Origin: Aphanothece sacrum FPU1
GTDB lineage: Bacteria > Cyanobacteriota > Cyanobacteriia > Cyanobacteriales > Microcystaceae
Assembly: GCF_003864295.1 (NCBI RefSeq)
Contig: NZ_BDQK01000013.1
Span: 620,001-684,000 of the forward strand
Direction: 5' to 3'
DNA: 64,000 nucleotides
Shown here one piece after another: positions 17,049 to 24,926 of the stretch (positions are counted from its first letter, which is position 1; each line of letters opens with the position of its first letter). The position numbers and the translations under genes were made by a program. The notes under the pieces were generated by a model. It saw nothing but the letters and a program-made list of their open reading frames with translations, was not told where the DNA came from and did no database searches.

Positions 17049-17678
17049 CTACTTAGCCAACTCCAAATGCCCTTGGTCAATTTTCCAACAGCGATCAGCG
17101 ATCGCTAATAGTTCGGTGGGATCATGACTAACCACCAAAATTGTCCAGTGATTTTTCAGCTTAGCTAAGAGTTTAGCCAATTGTTGACGCATTGACCAAT
17201 CTAATCCGGCCGTGGGTTCATCTAATAAAAGTAAATTCGGTTGACGAATTAATTGTACAGCTAGAGCGAGTCTTCTTTGTTGTCCACCACTAAGAGCATG
17301 AGGAGAGGTATTCAGGGAAATATGCTCTAATCCGACCTCCTGTAAGGCGTTTTTAATAGTATCAGCCTCGATTTCGGGATGCCCTAAGCGTAATTCTTCT
17401 AAAATAGTACTACCACAAAAATGTCGTTCAGGAAATTGAAAGACTAAACCGCCTAATTGTTGTAAGTCTAGGGGGGTAAGTTCTTGATCTCGCCAAAAAA
17501 TCTGACCTTTGGTTTGTTCGGCTAATCCGGCTAAGATTTCTAATAAGGTGGTTTTACCGGAACCACTCGGCCCGATCACTAGCCCTAATTCTTGGGAAGC
17601 TAGTTCTAAGTTAGCCCCACTTAAAATTGGACTGGGTGTGGCTGGGGGGTGATAGGCTACATCTTTAAGATAGAGCAT
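17049..17678 (-). CDS. ABC transporter ATP-binding protein
   Basis: I start at the ATG at 17678 (209 residues). A longer frame would run into sbtB and begins with sequence unlike ABC proteins. All ATPase marks are present: Walker A GPSGSGKT at 36-43, Q-loop VFQFPE at about 79-84, signature LSGGQ at 129-133, Walker B LLLLDEPTAGLD near 149-160 and the switch His in VVSHD at about 182-186. The FQFPE Q-loop and short length resemble cobalt/energy-coupling-factor type or export ATPases. No permease gene is adjacent. It follows sbtB by 49 bases but is A+T-rich like the genome and unlike sbtAB, so it is probably not part of that transferred unit. Confidence 0.9.
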   Translation of the reverse strand: MLYLKDVAYHPPATPSPILSGANLELASQELGLVIGPSGSGKTTLLEILAGLAEQTKGQIFWRDQELTPLDLQQLGGLVFQFPERHFCGSTILEELRLGHPEIEADTIKNALQEVGLEHISLNTSPHALSGGQQRRLALAVQLIRQPNLLLLDEPTAGLDWSMRQQLAKLLAKLKNHWTILVVSHDPTELLAIADRCWKIDQGHLELAK

Positions 17679-17727
17679 TGTATCATAGCAACTTGAAAAT
17701 GAGGATAAGAAAATTTCGTACAGGGAT

Positions 17728-18090
<363 letters not shown>

Positions 18091-18117
18091 CTATATTGAT
18101 CTACTTGGTTTGCCGGG

Positions 18118-19263
18118 TCAAGGGAGCGGCGACATACCGCCGATCGCCTGGGCGAGTCCGATGAAGAACGGTATACACAAGCCGATCGCAACTGGCGTAC
18201 CGACGGCGGTGGACGCGCCTATATAGGCGGAGGGATTGGCTGATGGGATACCGGCTCGCAACGTGGGGGGTCCTGAGATGTCGGAACTAGAGGAAGCGAT
18301 GACAGCCAGGATGACAACGCCGCCCATGCTGAATCCTGTGGCGTAGTGGGCAACCATGCCGAGACCGAAGGCGATTAGCCCATGTAGAAAAGGTGCTACT
18401 ACACTATACACGACGTACCACTGAGCCACCTTCCGCAGTTCGCCAATTCTTGACCAAGCCTCCATACCCATGACCAGCATCAAGATCGAAAGCAAGCCAC
18501 GAAAGAGGGGATCGTAGAAGCTTTTATAGACACTTTCGGGCTGAGTAAGTATGCCAAGCGCAAGGCCGAGCAACATTGCCGATAGAGCAGGACCCCGGAG
18601 ACTTTCCTCGATGATCGGCCAGATCTTGACCCGATTATCCCCAGGATCTTGCTGTTGGCTGAGATACTCCTGCCGGTTGCTGGGATAATCTTGCTCATCG
18701 GAATAATCCCCTGCCGCAACGGCCTTCTTGCTTAAAGACTCCTGCACGGTGGAGTGGGCTGCTGCTGCACTATGCTTCTTCTTGTTGAGGTAAATGTTGG
18801 CCACAACAATCGCAGTTACAAGCGCGGGGATATCCATAAAGGGATAGAGTGCGCCAGCCCATGCCTCGTATGGAATTTTTTGTTCTTCTAGTACCGTCAG
18901 ACCTGCGGCCATGGTAGAACCACTCACGGCTCCAAACAACCCCCCAGTTGCGAGGGCATCGACGACTTTGACCTTCGGCAGATTGGCCAATGTAAAGCGC
19001 GAGATGAAGACAATAAGAACACCTACCATGACGGCAAAGATCATGGGTAACACCATCTCCGTCAGGTTGGAATTGCGGATCGCAATGCCACCGGTCAGAC
19101 CGATTTTGGTGAGCAGCATAAATACGATGATCGTACAAATCGACTCTGGAATTACCAATTCGCTCCCAAGAGCTGCAATGATCATCCCACCAATTAAAAA
19201 GGCGAGTGTTGGAGACTGCAACTGTTTAACAAAGTCTATTAAAAAAAGGGACAAAAAATCCAT
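18118..19263 (-). CDS. sbtA: Sodium-dependent bicarbonate transporter SbtA
   Basis: SbtA imports HCO3- with Na+ across the plasma membrane as part of the CO2-concentrating mechanism. The 381-residue protein opens MDFLSLFLIDFVKQLQSPTL and has about ten membrane helices in two inverted halves. They are separated by a long hydrophilic loop (about residues 163-220, rich in Ser, Gln and Asp). Conserved stretches GLFGAVSGSTMAAG and ASSSSDISGPPTLRAGIPSANPSAYIG contain the substrate- and sodium-binding Ser and Gly residues. AAGGAGGT precedes the ATG. Sixty bases within the gene (18181-18240) contain 40 G or C, against 20 of 60 at 17221-17280 in the ABC gene. This suggests acquisition from another cyanobacterium. 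sbtB follows directly. Confidence 0.96.
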   Translation of the reverse strand: MDFLSLFLIDFVKQLQSPTLAFLIGGMIIAALGSELVIPESICTIIVFMLLTKIGLTGGIAIRNSNLTEMVLPMIFAVMVGVLIVFISRFTLANLPKVKVVDALATGGLFGAVSGSTMAAGLTVLEEQKIPYEAWAGALYPFMDIPALVTAIVVANIYLNKKKHSAAAAHSTVQESLSKKAVAAGDYSDEQDYPSNRQEYLSQQQDPGDNRVKIWPIIEESLRGPALSAMLLGLALGILTQPESVYKSFYDPLFRGLLSILMLVMGMEAWSRIGELRKVAQWYVVYSVVAPFLHGLIAFGLGMVAHYATGFSMGGVVILAVIASSSSDISGPPTLRAGIPSANPSAYIGASTAVGTPVAIGLCIPFFIGLAQAIGGMSPLP

Positions 19264-19279
19264 TAATACCTCCTTGTGC

Positions 19280-19295
19280 CTCCTCGTCAGAGGAG
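19280..19295 (-). promoter_or_regulatory. Leader hairpin close to the sbtA ribosome site
   Basis: CTCCTC-TGAC-GAGGAG forms a perfect six-base stem on the sbtA strand. Its 3' arm is a Shine-Dalgarno-like purine run, about seven bases before the true AAGGAGGT site. CTCCT could pair with either purine run, so alternative folds affecting translation are possible. Confidence 0.4.
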
Positions 19296-19303
19296 TATTT
19301 ACA

Positions 19304-19422
19304 TTGACATCCTCACCGCAGTGAACGGACGGTGATTCCCAAACCTGACGATTTGAGTTTCTCCCACCCCTAACCGAGGCCGGCGGTGTAGCGGGGGATT
19401 CCCAAAGCTGATGATTATAGTA
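19304..19422. mobile_element. Remnant resembling IS200/IS605 (tnpB-type) end hairpins
   Basis: TTGACATCCTCACCGCAGTG...CGGTGATTCCCAAA is of the type seen at the ends of tnpB-bearing IS200/IS605 elements in cyanobacteria, where it forms a hairpin (CACCG/CGGTG). A degenerate second copy (CCCC...GCGGGGGATTCCCAAA, then CTGATGATT) follows in tandem. No tnpA or tnpB frame is nearby. It stands directly upstream of the sbtAB pair. The family call rests on memory of the motif, not on alignment. Confidence 0.5.
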
Positions 19423-19522
19423 GCATCTTCCTTGATCCCTAATCGAACGTCAAAGATTTTTGTTAGCATCAAAGGCAATATTAATCTTTAAATCCTTGAT
19501 TTTGTGTTGTCTGGAGAGACTT

Positions 19523-20449
19523 ATGATAAATTGGTTGACAAGAACTCAAAAAACGTCTTTATCTTGGTCAGTGCTATGTTTGATTGGGATTAGTATTTGG
19601 GCTAATCCTGCCTTAGCGGGTGATCCTTTCCGCCGTAGTAACCCCCGTCCCATTGGGGATAAGACAGAAGCCGCTTTTATTGCTATTTTTCGTAAAGGCA
19701 ATTATACAGAAGCTCAAAAGTATTTACTCGAAGCCACTAAGGTTGAAGGGGATGAACCTTTAGCCCATGCGATGCAGTCTTCTTTGGCTTATTCTGATGG
19801 TAATTTTGACCAAATGAAAGCTGCTGCTGATAACACCTTGGCCACTGCCCAAAAACTGGTCTCTAAAGATCCCTTGCGAGGGAATCTTTATGTAGCGGTT
19901 GGCCTTTTTCTTCAAGGGGCTTATACTTATAAAACTCAGGGGCCTTTAGGAGCTATTGATAAGTTACAAAAGGTCTTTGATCATCTTGAGCTTGCTGAGC
20001 AAAATGCCCCTAATGATCCAGAGTTTAATCTGCTTAAAGGTTATCTGGATTTGATTTTATCGGTTAATTTGCCTTTTTCTAAGCCAGAAGACGCGATCGC
20101 TCGCTTTGAAAAATATGCGGCCCCTGATTATATGGTGGATCGGGCCCTGTCCTCTGCTTATCGGGATTTGAAACAGTATGATAAGGCTTTAGATTTTATG
20201 AATAAAGCGTTAGTCATTAGTCCTGACAATCCCGAACTACAATATCTTAAAGGTCAAATTCTGCGGAAACAAGGAAAAAATAATAAAAATATGGTGTTGT
20301 TAAAAGAGGCTTATACTTATTTTGAGCAAGCTATGAAAAAAGTCGATCAATTACCCAAAGAGGTTCAAATTCCCCTCCGTCATGATCATCAAGCTGTACA
20401 ACAAGAAATCGAAAAACTGGCAGCTAATCCTACTCTTGACAAGTTTTAA
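19523..20449 (+). CDS. Exported TPR-repeat protein, Sll0314/Alr1548-like
   Basis: The ATG at 19523 has GGAGAG six bases upstream and leads directly into a signal peptide, so I prefer it to an upstream frame start. The mature part begins after ANPALA at about residue 33. It contains GDKTEAAFIAIFRKGNYTEAQKYLLEA and later AYRDLKQYDKALDFMNKALVISPDNPELQYLKGQILRKQGK, which are TPR motifs. The overall layout matches a conserved cyanobacterial TPR family (Sll0314/Alr1548 type) of unknown function, probably periplasmic and scaffold-like. It is transcribed away from the sbtAB region and is A+T-rich like the host genome. Confidence 0.8.
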   Translation: MINWLTRTQKTSLSWSVLCLIGISIWANPALAGDPFRRSNPRPIGDKTEAAFIAIFRKGNYTEAQKYLLEATKVEGDEPLAHAMQSSLAYSDGNFDQMKAAADNTLATAQKLVSKDPLRGNLYVAVGLFLQGAYTYKTQGPLGAIDKLQKVFDHLELAEQNAPNDPEFNLLKGYLDLILSVNLPFSKPEDAIARFEKYAAPDYMVDRALSSAYRDLKQYDKALDFMNKALVISPDNPELQYLKGQILRKQGKNNKNMVLLKEAYTYFEQAMKKVDQLPKEVQIPLRHDHQAVQQEIEKLAANPTLDKF

Positions 20450-20643
20450 TTATAAGCTGAGGTCTAAGTATTGTGGCAAAATTAATTAATTCTTAACTTT
20501 CTAGTCCTCAGGGATTTTTCATATTTTTAGTAATTTCATAAGTTAAACTAATGTCAAGGAACAGCCAGAGGGTGTCTAATGTCAAGAAATCGTAGGATTT
20601 TAATAAATACTTAATAGAAACATGATTAAACAAAGGGAGAGAA

Positions 20644-21507
20644 TTGAACAAGAACGCAAAAAGTAACCAACGGCAATTATCCACCGTGAAAGTTTTTATT
20701 TTACTTGCATCTTTATCTTTGACTCAAGTGTTGGGAGATATCCTATTGAGTCTAGGAATGAAAGGTTTTTTGGGGTTTGATTTTTCTGACCCAACCATTA
20801 TCTTTCATTTAATTGCCTATTTGTTGACCAATTCATGGATATTATTAGGGGTTGCTGTTCTAGTGCTTTCCTTGGGCATTTATCTAACAGCGATTTCTTA
20901 TTTAGATTTAAGTTACGTTTTACCCATTCATGCGTCAAGTTATGTCCTCAATGGGGTCTTTGCTTGGGCATTTTTGGGAGAAGATATTTCCATGATGCGG
21001 TGGTCAAGTACGATTATTATTTCCTGTGGTGTTTTATTAGTAGGATTTAGTGATAGTCAGACTTCTAATGTATCAAATTCTCATAACTCAAGCATAAAAG
21101 TTCAAAATCTCCCTTTGTTTCTCCTCCCCTTAAGCATTACTATTTCTAAATCTTGGATCGCTATCCTAATTAGTTCTGTATCTGATGCGTCAGGAGATTT
21201 ACTATTAGCATTAGGGATGAAAAAGATTGGACAAATGAAAATGCTTCCCTTACGAAAAATGCCCCGATTAATTTGGAATATTTTAAGTAATCCTATGATC
21301 ATTAGTGGTATTATTTGTCAAGGAATTGCCTTTTTTAGCTTTATTTCTGTCTTAAGTTGGGCCGATGTTAGTTTTGTACGTCCAGCAACAGCCTTAACTT
21401 ATATTATCAGTATGTTAGGGGCAAAGTTTGTTCTCAAAGAAAAAATTAAACCACAAAAATTCTGGGGAATCTTTCTAATTGGTTTAGGGGTATTTTTACA
21501 TCATTAA
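20644..21507 (+). CDS. DMT-superfamily permease, EamA-like
   Basis: The 287-residue protein has about nine to ten membrane segments arranged as two similar halves. The first half holds LDLSYVLPIHASSYVLNGVFAWAFLGE, the second SWADVSFVRPATALTYIISMLGAKFVLKE. Both are the conserved helix-4/5 blocks of EamA/SMR-type carriers. The start is a TTG at 20644, supported by AGGGAGAG just upstream; no in-frame ATG exists before the first membrane segment. Such proteins export small metabolites, and the SMR-like helix pattern with an internal duplication supports a metabolite or drug efflux carrier. Substrate is unknown. It is a single-gene unit ending at a perfect palindrome. Confidence 0.82.
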   Translation: MNKNAKSNQRQLSTVKVFILLASLSLTQVLGDILLSLGMKGFLGFDFSDPTIIFHLIAYLLTNSWILLGVAVLVLSLGIYLTAISYLDLSYVLPIHASSYVLNGVFAWAFLGEDISMMRWSSTIIISCGVLLVGFSDSQTSNVSNSHNSSIKVQNLPLFLLPLSITISKSWIAILISSVSDASGDLLLALGMKKIGQMKMLPLRKMPRLIWNILSNPMIISGIICQGIAFFSFISVLSWADVSFVRPATALTYIISMLGAKFVLKEKIKPQKFWGIFLIGLGVFLHH

Positions 21508-21543
21508 TAAGTCCGTTTTCGTAGATAACAATTTTAGGTTTTA

Positions 21544-21570
21544 TAGGGGTCAACGGCCGTTGACCCCTAC
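21544..21570. repeat. Palindromic repeat GTAGGGGTCAAC type, near-perfect copy
   Basis: TAGGGGTCAAC-GGCC-GTTGACCCCTAC. It lies after the permease gene. See also 9612-9639, 29022-29049 and the split copy at 58587-58634. Confidence 0.85.
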
Positions 21571-21636
21571 TCTTTAGATATAATTTAGCATAACATATAC
21601 CAAAGAAGCTTAATCAATTATTTGGAGGTAAAATTC

Positions 21637-23268
21637 ATGAGCGATGACCCCTTATTTTGTGTCAATAATTTACGCATTCAATACCCCAATAATGATATTT
21701 GGGCAGTGGATGGGGTATCTTTTACTTTGCGTCGGGGAGAAAAATTAGGCTTGGTGGGGGAGTCAGGGTGCGGTAAATCTACCTTGGGACGGGCAGTTAT
21801 GGGGCTTCTACCCCAGTTAACACAGGTTAAAGGGCAAATTGAGTTTGAAGGTCAGTCCGTGTTCGCTTTAGCCTCAGAAACGTTACGGCGGTTTCGGGGG
21901 GAAGTGGTGGGATTGGTTTTTCAAGATCCCATGACCAGACTTGACCCTTTAATGACTATTGGGGAACATTGTATTGAAACTTTACAAGCCCATCAACCGG
22001 AATTATCTCGGACTCAGGCGAAGGAAATAGCCCTAAAAACCCTTGATAAAGTCAAAATTCCGGCAAATCGTTGGGGACAATATCCTCATGAGTTTAGTGG
22101 AGGAATGCGACAACGGGTGGCTATGGCTTTGGCATTATTATTAAATCCTAAAATGATTGTAGCTGATGAACCGACAACCGCTTTAGATGTGACGGTAGCG
22201 GCGGAAATTTTACAAGAATTGACCCGTTTGTGTGCTGAAGAAGATATGGCCTTGTTATTAATTTCTCACGATTTGGCAATGGTGGGGGAATATTGCGATC
22301 GCTTAGCGGTGATGAATCAGGGAAAAATTGTGGAAATGGGAGTGATTCAAGATCTTTTATCTTCTCCTCAACATGAGTATACAAAATCTTTATTAGAAGC
22401 AGCTTTGCACGTTCAAGTAGAAGACGAAGAACCCGCTATTAGATACGATAATAACTCAGAGAAACCTGTTTTAAAAGTTACTAATTTACAACAATATTTT
22501 ACCATAGAAGGTAACTTTTTACAACAATTTTTATCTAAAGAGAAGGAAGTTATTAAAGCTGTTGATGGGGTAAGTTTTGAAATTTATCCTGGAGAAATTT
22601 TAGGATTAGTGGGAGAATCTGGCTGTGGTAAAAGTACCCTATCTCGAACGATTTTAAGGTTATTGGAAGCGACTTCAGGAACCATTGAATTTATGGGGGA
22701 AGATTTAACTAAAATTTCCCTTGAATCCATGCGTCAAAAACGCCGTGAGATGCAGATGATTTTTCAAGATCCTCATGCTTGTTTAAATCCGGTGATGACG
22801 GTGGGACAAAGTATTGCTGATCCTTTATTTATTCATCAAGTAGCTAATCCTCAAGAAATAGAACAACAAGTTAAAGCTATGTTAAAACGGGTTAAATTAA
22901 CCCCTGTAGAAGATTATTATCATCGTTATCCCAAACAATTATCAGGAGGACAACAACAAAGGGTTGCTATTGCCAGGGCGTTAATTACTAAACCTAAATT
23001 AATCATTTGTGATGAACCTGTGAGTATGTTAGATGCGAGTGTACAAGCTGAGGTGTTAAAGTTAATGTCAGAGCTAAAAGATGAGTTTAAGTTAACTTAT
23101 TTATTTATTACTCATGATTTATGGGTTGCTCGTTTTTTCTGTCATCGTATTGCGGTGATGAATCAAGGTAAAATTGTTGAAATTGGGGAAACAGAAACTA
23201 TTTTTAAAACACCTCATCATCCCTATACCCAAAAGTTATTAAATGCGGCTCCTTTATTAACAATTTAA
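21637..23268 (+). CDS. Double ABC ATPase of oligopeptide/dipeptide type (OppD-OppF fusion)
   Basis: GGAGG lies eight bases before the ATG at 21637, which I take as start (543 residues). Two complete nucleotide-binding domains are fused: Walker [13 protein letters not shown] and [12 protein letters not shown], signatures [12 protein letters not shown] and [12 protein letters not shown], and Walker B motifs ADEPTTALD and CDEPVSMLD. Each ends with the oligopeptide-type C-terminal region ([14 protein letters not shown] and [14 protein letters not shown]). The layout equals GsiA/YejF-type ATPases that power uptake of peptides, glutathione or nickel. No permease or binding protein is adjacent; in cyanobacteria these parts are often scattered. 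A MITE-like element begins ten bases after the stop. Confidence 0.93.
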   Translation: MSDDPLFCVNNLRIQYPNNDIWAVDGVSFTLRRGEKLGLVGESGCGKSTLGRAVMGLLPQLTQVKGQIEFEGQSVFALASETLRRFRGEVVGLVFQDPMTRLDPLMTIGEHCIETLQAHQPELSRTQAKEIALKTLDKVKIPANRWGQYPHEFSGGMRQRVAMALALLLNPKMIVADEPTTALDVTVAAEILQELTRLCAEEDMALLLISHDLAMVGEYCDRLAVMNQGKIVEMGVIQDLLSSPQHEYTKSLLEAALHVQVEDEEPAIRYDNNSEKPVLKVTNLQQYFTIEGNFLQQFLSKEKEVIKAVDGVSFEIYPGEILGLVGESGCGKSTLSRTILRLLEATSGTIEFMGEDLTKISLESMRQKRREMQMIFQDPHACLNPVMTVGQSIADPLFIHQVANPQEIEQQVKAMLKRVKLTPVEDYYHRYPKQLSGGQQQRVAIARALITKPKLIICDEPVSMLDASVQAEVLKLMSELKDEFKLTYLFITHDLWVARFFCHRIAVMNQGKIVEIGETETIFKTPHHPYTQKLLNAAPLLTI

Positions 23269-23277
23269 AACTTATTT

Positions 23278-23468
23278 GGTTCTACCGGACAAGTTATGTT
23301 AAATTATTACAAAGAATAGACTTTAACTTTAAAGAGTTAAGCTATACAAACAAAGGTTGCCTACGCAACCTAGAATGGCTGTCCGCGCTCGTCGGACGCT
23401 CGTTTTTATAGAATAAGGCTTTAGCCTTTTATTAATTATTAGTTTAGCATAGTAAGTCCTGTAGAACC
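23278..23468. mobile_element. MITE-like element, GGTTCTACCGG family, copy 2
   Basis: A 191-bp element with ends GGTTCTACCGGACAAG and the matching CCTGTAGAACC. The interior has the same nested hairpins as copy 1 (AACTTTAAAGAGTT, GGTTGCCTACGCAACC, CGCGCTCGTCGGACGC). It begins ten bases after one gene and ends 25 bases before the stop of the antitoxin-like gene. Confidence 0.8.
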
Positions 23469-23493
23469 GATTTTTTAATCGTAATACTATAAC

Positions 23494-23688
23494 TCATTGA
23501 CGACATTTTTCAATCTCAGAAATTGCCACATCAAAAGAAATTTCTTGATCATTAATAGCATTATCATAAGCTCGAATAGCTTCTAATTCTTCTAAAGCTT
23601 CTAAGATTTTTTGGTATTCTTCCATGTCTAAAAGAACACCGATTCGATTACCATTAGGGTCTATAATGTATTTTTCTTTTATCTTCAT
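23494..23688 (-). CDS. Phd/RelB-like antitoxin, apparently orphan
   Basis: The 64-residue protein begins MKIKEKYIIDPNGNRIGVLL and continues DMEEYQKILEALEELEAIRAYD. This is the strand plus helix layout of Phd/YefM-type antitoxins: an N-terminal DNA-binding dimer domain, then an acidic helical toxin-binding tail with SEIEKCRQ at the end. A RelE/ParE toxin would be expected right after it on the minus strand. Instead the MITE-like element starts 25 bases beyond the stop, so the toxin may have been lost by deletion around the element. It may still autoregulate or cross-neutralise another toxin; that is inference. Confidence 0.75.
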   Translation of the reverse strand: MKIKEKYIIDPNGNRIGVLLDMEEYQKILEALEELEAIRAYDNAINDQEISFDVAISEIEKCRQ

Positions 23689-23749
23689 TTAACTATTCTC
23701 TTTTAGATTAATTCTTAACTTAATTGTAACTTATTTTTTTAGTTTGTGG

Positions 23750-23768
23750 AACAGGCCTCTTGCCTGTT
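23750..23768. repeat. Small palindrome AACAGGC...GCCTGTT
   Basis: Seven-base perfect arms with loop CTCTT in the region between the antitoxin and gpsA. The same CTTGCCTGTTTT block recurs at 58575-58586, so it belongs to a dispersed family. Confidence 0.6.
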
Positions 23769-23936
23769 TTACGAGTTAATTTGTGGACTGGCACATCTAA
23801 AATGTTGCAATAGACCTAGAGATTGCTCCTCATTTAAGATTTTGTTTATACACAGTCTCTTAAAATTGCTATAATAATAACAGTAATCTCAATCAAAAGT
23901 AGATGAGAATATATCATTAAATTTAGCTAAGATAAA

Positions 23937-24881
23937 ATGAAACATAAAGCAAAATACTTAACGATTATAGGAGGGGGATTATGGGGATTATCCCTCGGAA
24001 ATTTAGCTAAACATAATCAAGAAAATACTATTAATCTTTGGTCGCGGAACAGTCATGAAACATTAGAATTAGCTATAATAAGAGCGGATGTTATTGTCTC
24101 TGCTGTTTCCATGAAAGGAGTCCGACCAACTATCGAAAAATTGCAAGAGATTAATATATCAGAAACTTTAATTATTGTCACAGCAACTAAAGGATTAGAT
24201 CCCGAAACCACTCATACACCTTCTCAAATTTGGCAAGGGGCATTTCCTCATAATCCTATTGTAGTTTTATCGGGGCCAAATCTATCAAAAGAAATTCAAA
24301 AAGGATTACCTGCCGCTACAGTCGTTTCTAGCTATAATATTAATGCAGCAGAAACGGTTCAAAGCATATTTTCTTCTGATATTTTTCGAGTTTATCTTAA
24401 TAATGATCCTATTGGTACAGAACTAGGTGGAACTTTAAAAAATGTTATAGCGATCGCGGCTGGTGTTTGTGATGGATTACAATTAGGAATTAATGCGAAA
24501 TCAGCTTTATTAACCCGTGCTTTACCAGAAATGATTCGGGTAGGAACTGAACTAGGAGCATCTCCTGAAACATTTTTTGGACTATCAGGGTTAGGAGATT
24601 TAATGGCAACTTGTGATAGTCCTTTATCTCGTAATTATAGAGTGGGTTATGGACTTGCTCAGGGTCAAAAATTAGACCAAATTTTAATAGAATTAGGAAG
24701 TACTGCTGAAGGAGTTAATACCACTAATGTCTTGATAGATTTAGCCAAAAAACAGAAAATTGCTGTTCCTATTGCTCGTCAAGTGTATCGACTTCTCAAT
24801 GGAAAAATAACTCCTCAAGAAGCAGTTCAATCTTTAATGGCAAGAGAACTTAAATCAGAGTTTGATGACTTAGATTTTTGA
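23937..24881 (+). CDS. gpsA: Glycerol-3-phosphate dehydrogenase [NAD(P)+]
   Basis: GpsA reduces dihydroxyacetone phosphate to sn-glycerol-3-phosphate, the backbone of membrane lipids. The 314-residue protein opens with a Rossmann motif IIGGGLWGLSLG (about residues 9-20). It has the conserved KGLDPET segment (about 86-92), the substrate-binding VLSGPNLSKEI and the GGTLKNVIAIAAGVCDG block with catalytic Lys near 165. GLSGLGDLMATCDSPLSRNYRVG follows near 215, so all core motifs are intact. A TATAAT box stands at 23870-23875, though no good -35 partner is seen. It is close to the normal length. Certain assignment. Confidence 0.95.
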   Translation: MKHKAKYLTIIGGGLWGLSLGNLAKHNQENTINLWSRNSHETLELAIIRADVIVSAVSMKGVRPTIEKLQEINISETLIIVTATKGLDPETTHTPSQIWQGAFPHNPIVVLSGPNLSKEIQKGLPAATVVSSYNINAAETVQSIFSSDIFRVYLNNDPIGTELGGTLKNVIAIAAGVCDGLQLGINAKSALLTRALPEMIRVGTELGASPETFFGLSGLGDLMATCDSPLSRNYRVGYGLAQGQKLDQILIELGSTAEGVNTTNVLIDLAKKQKIAVPIARQVYRLLNGKITPQEAVQSLMARELKSEFDDLDF

Positions 24882-24926
24882 TAAATAAGTTATAATTTAG
24901 GGTGAGCATCGTCCACCACTGTCACT

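Noticed and set aside
18770-19324. Long frames in the other frames and strand of sbtA, around 120-137 codons
   Set aside because: They arise from the G+C-rich sequence, where stops are rare. They have no ribosome site and no family resemblance, and overlap a certain gene completely.
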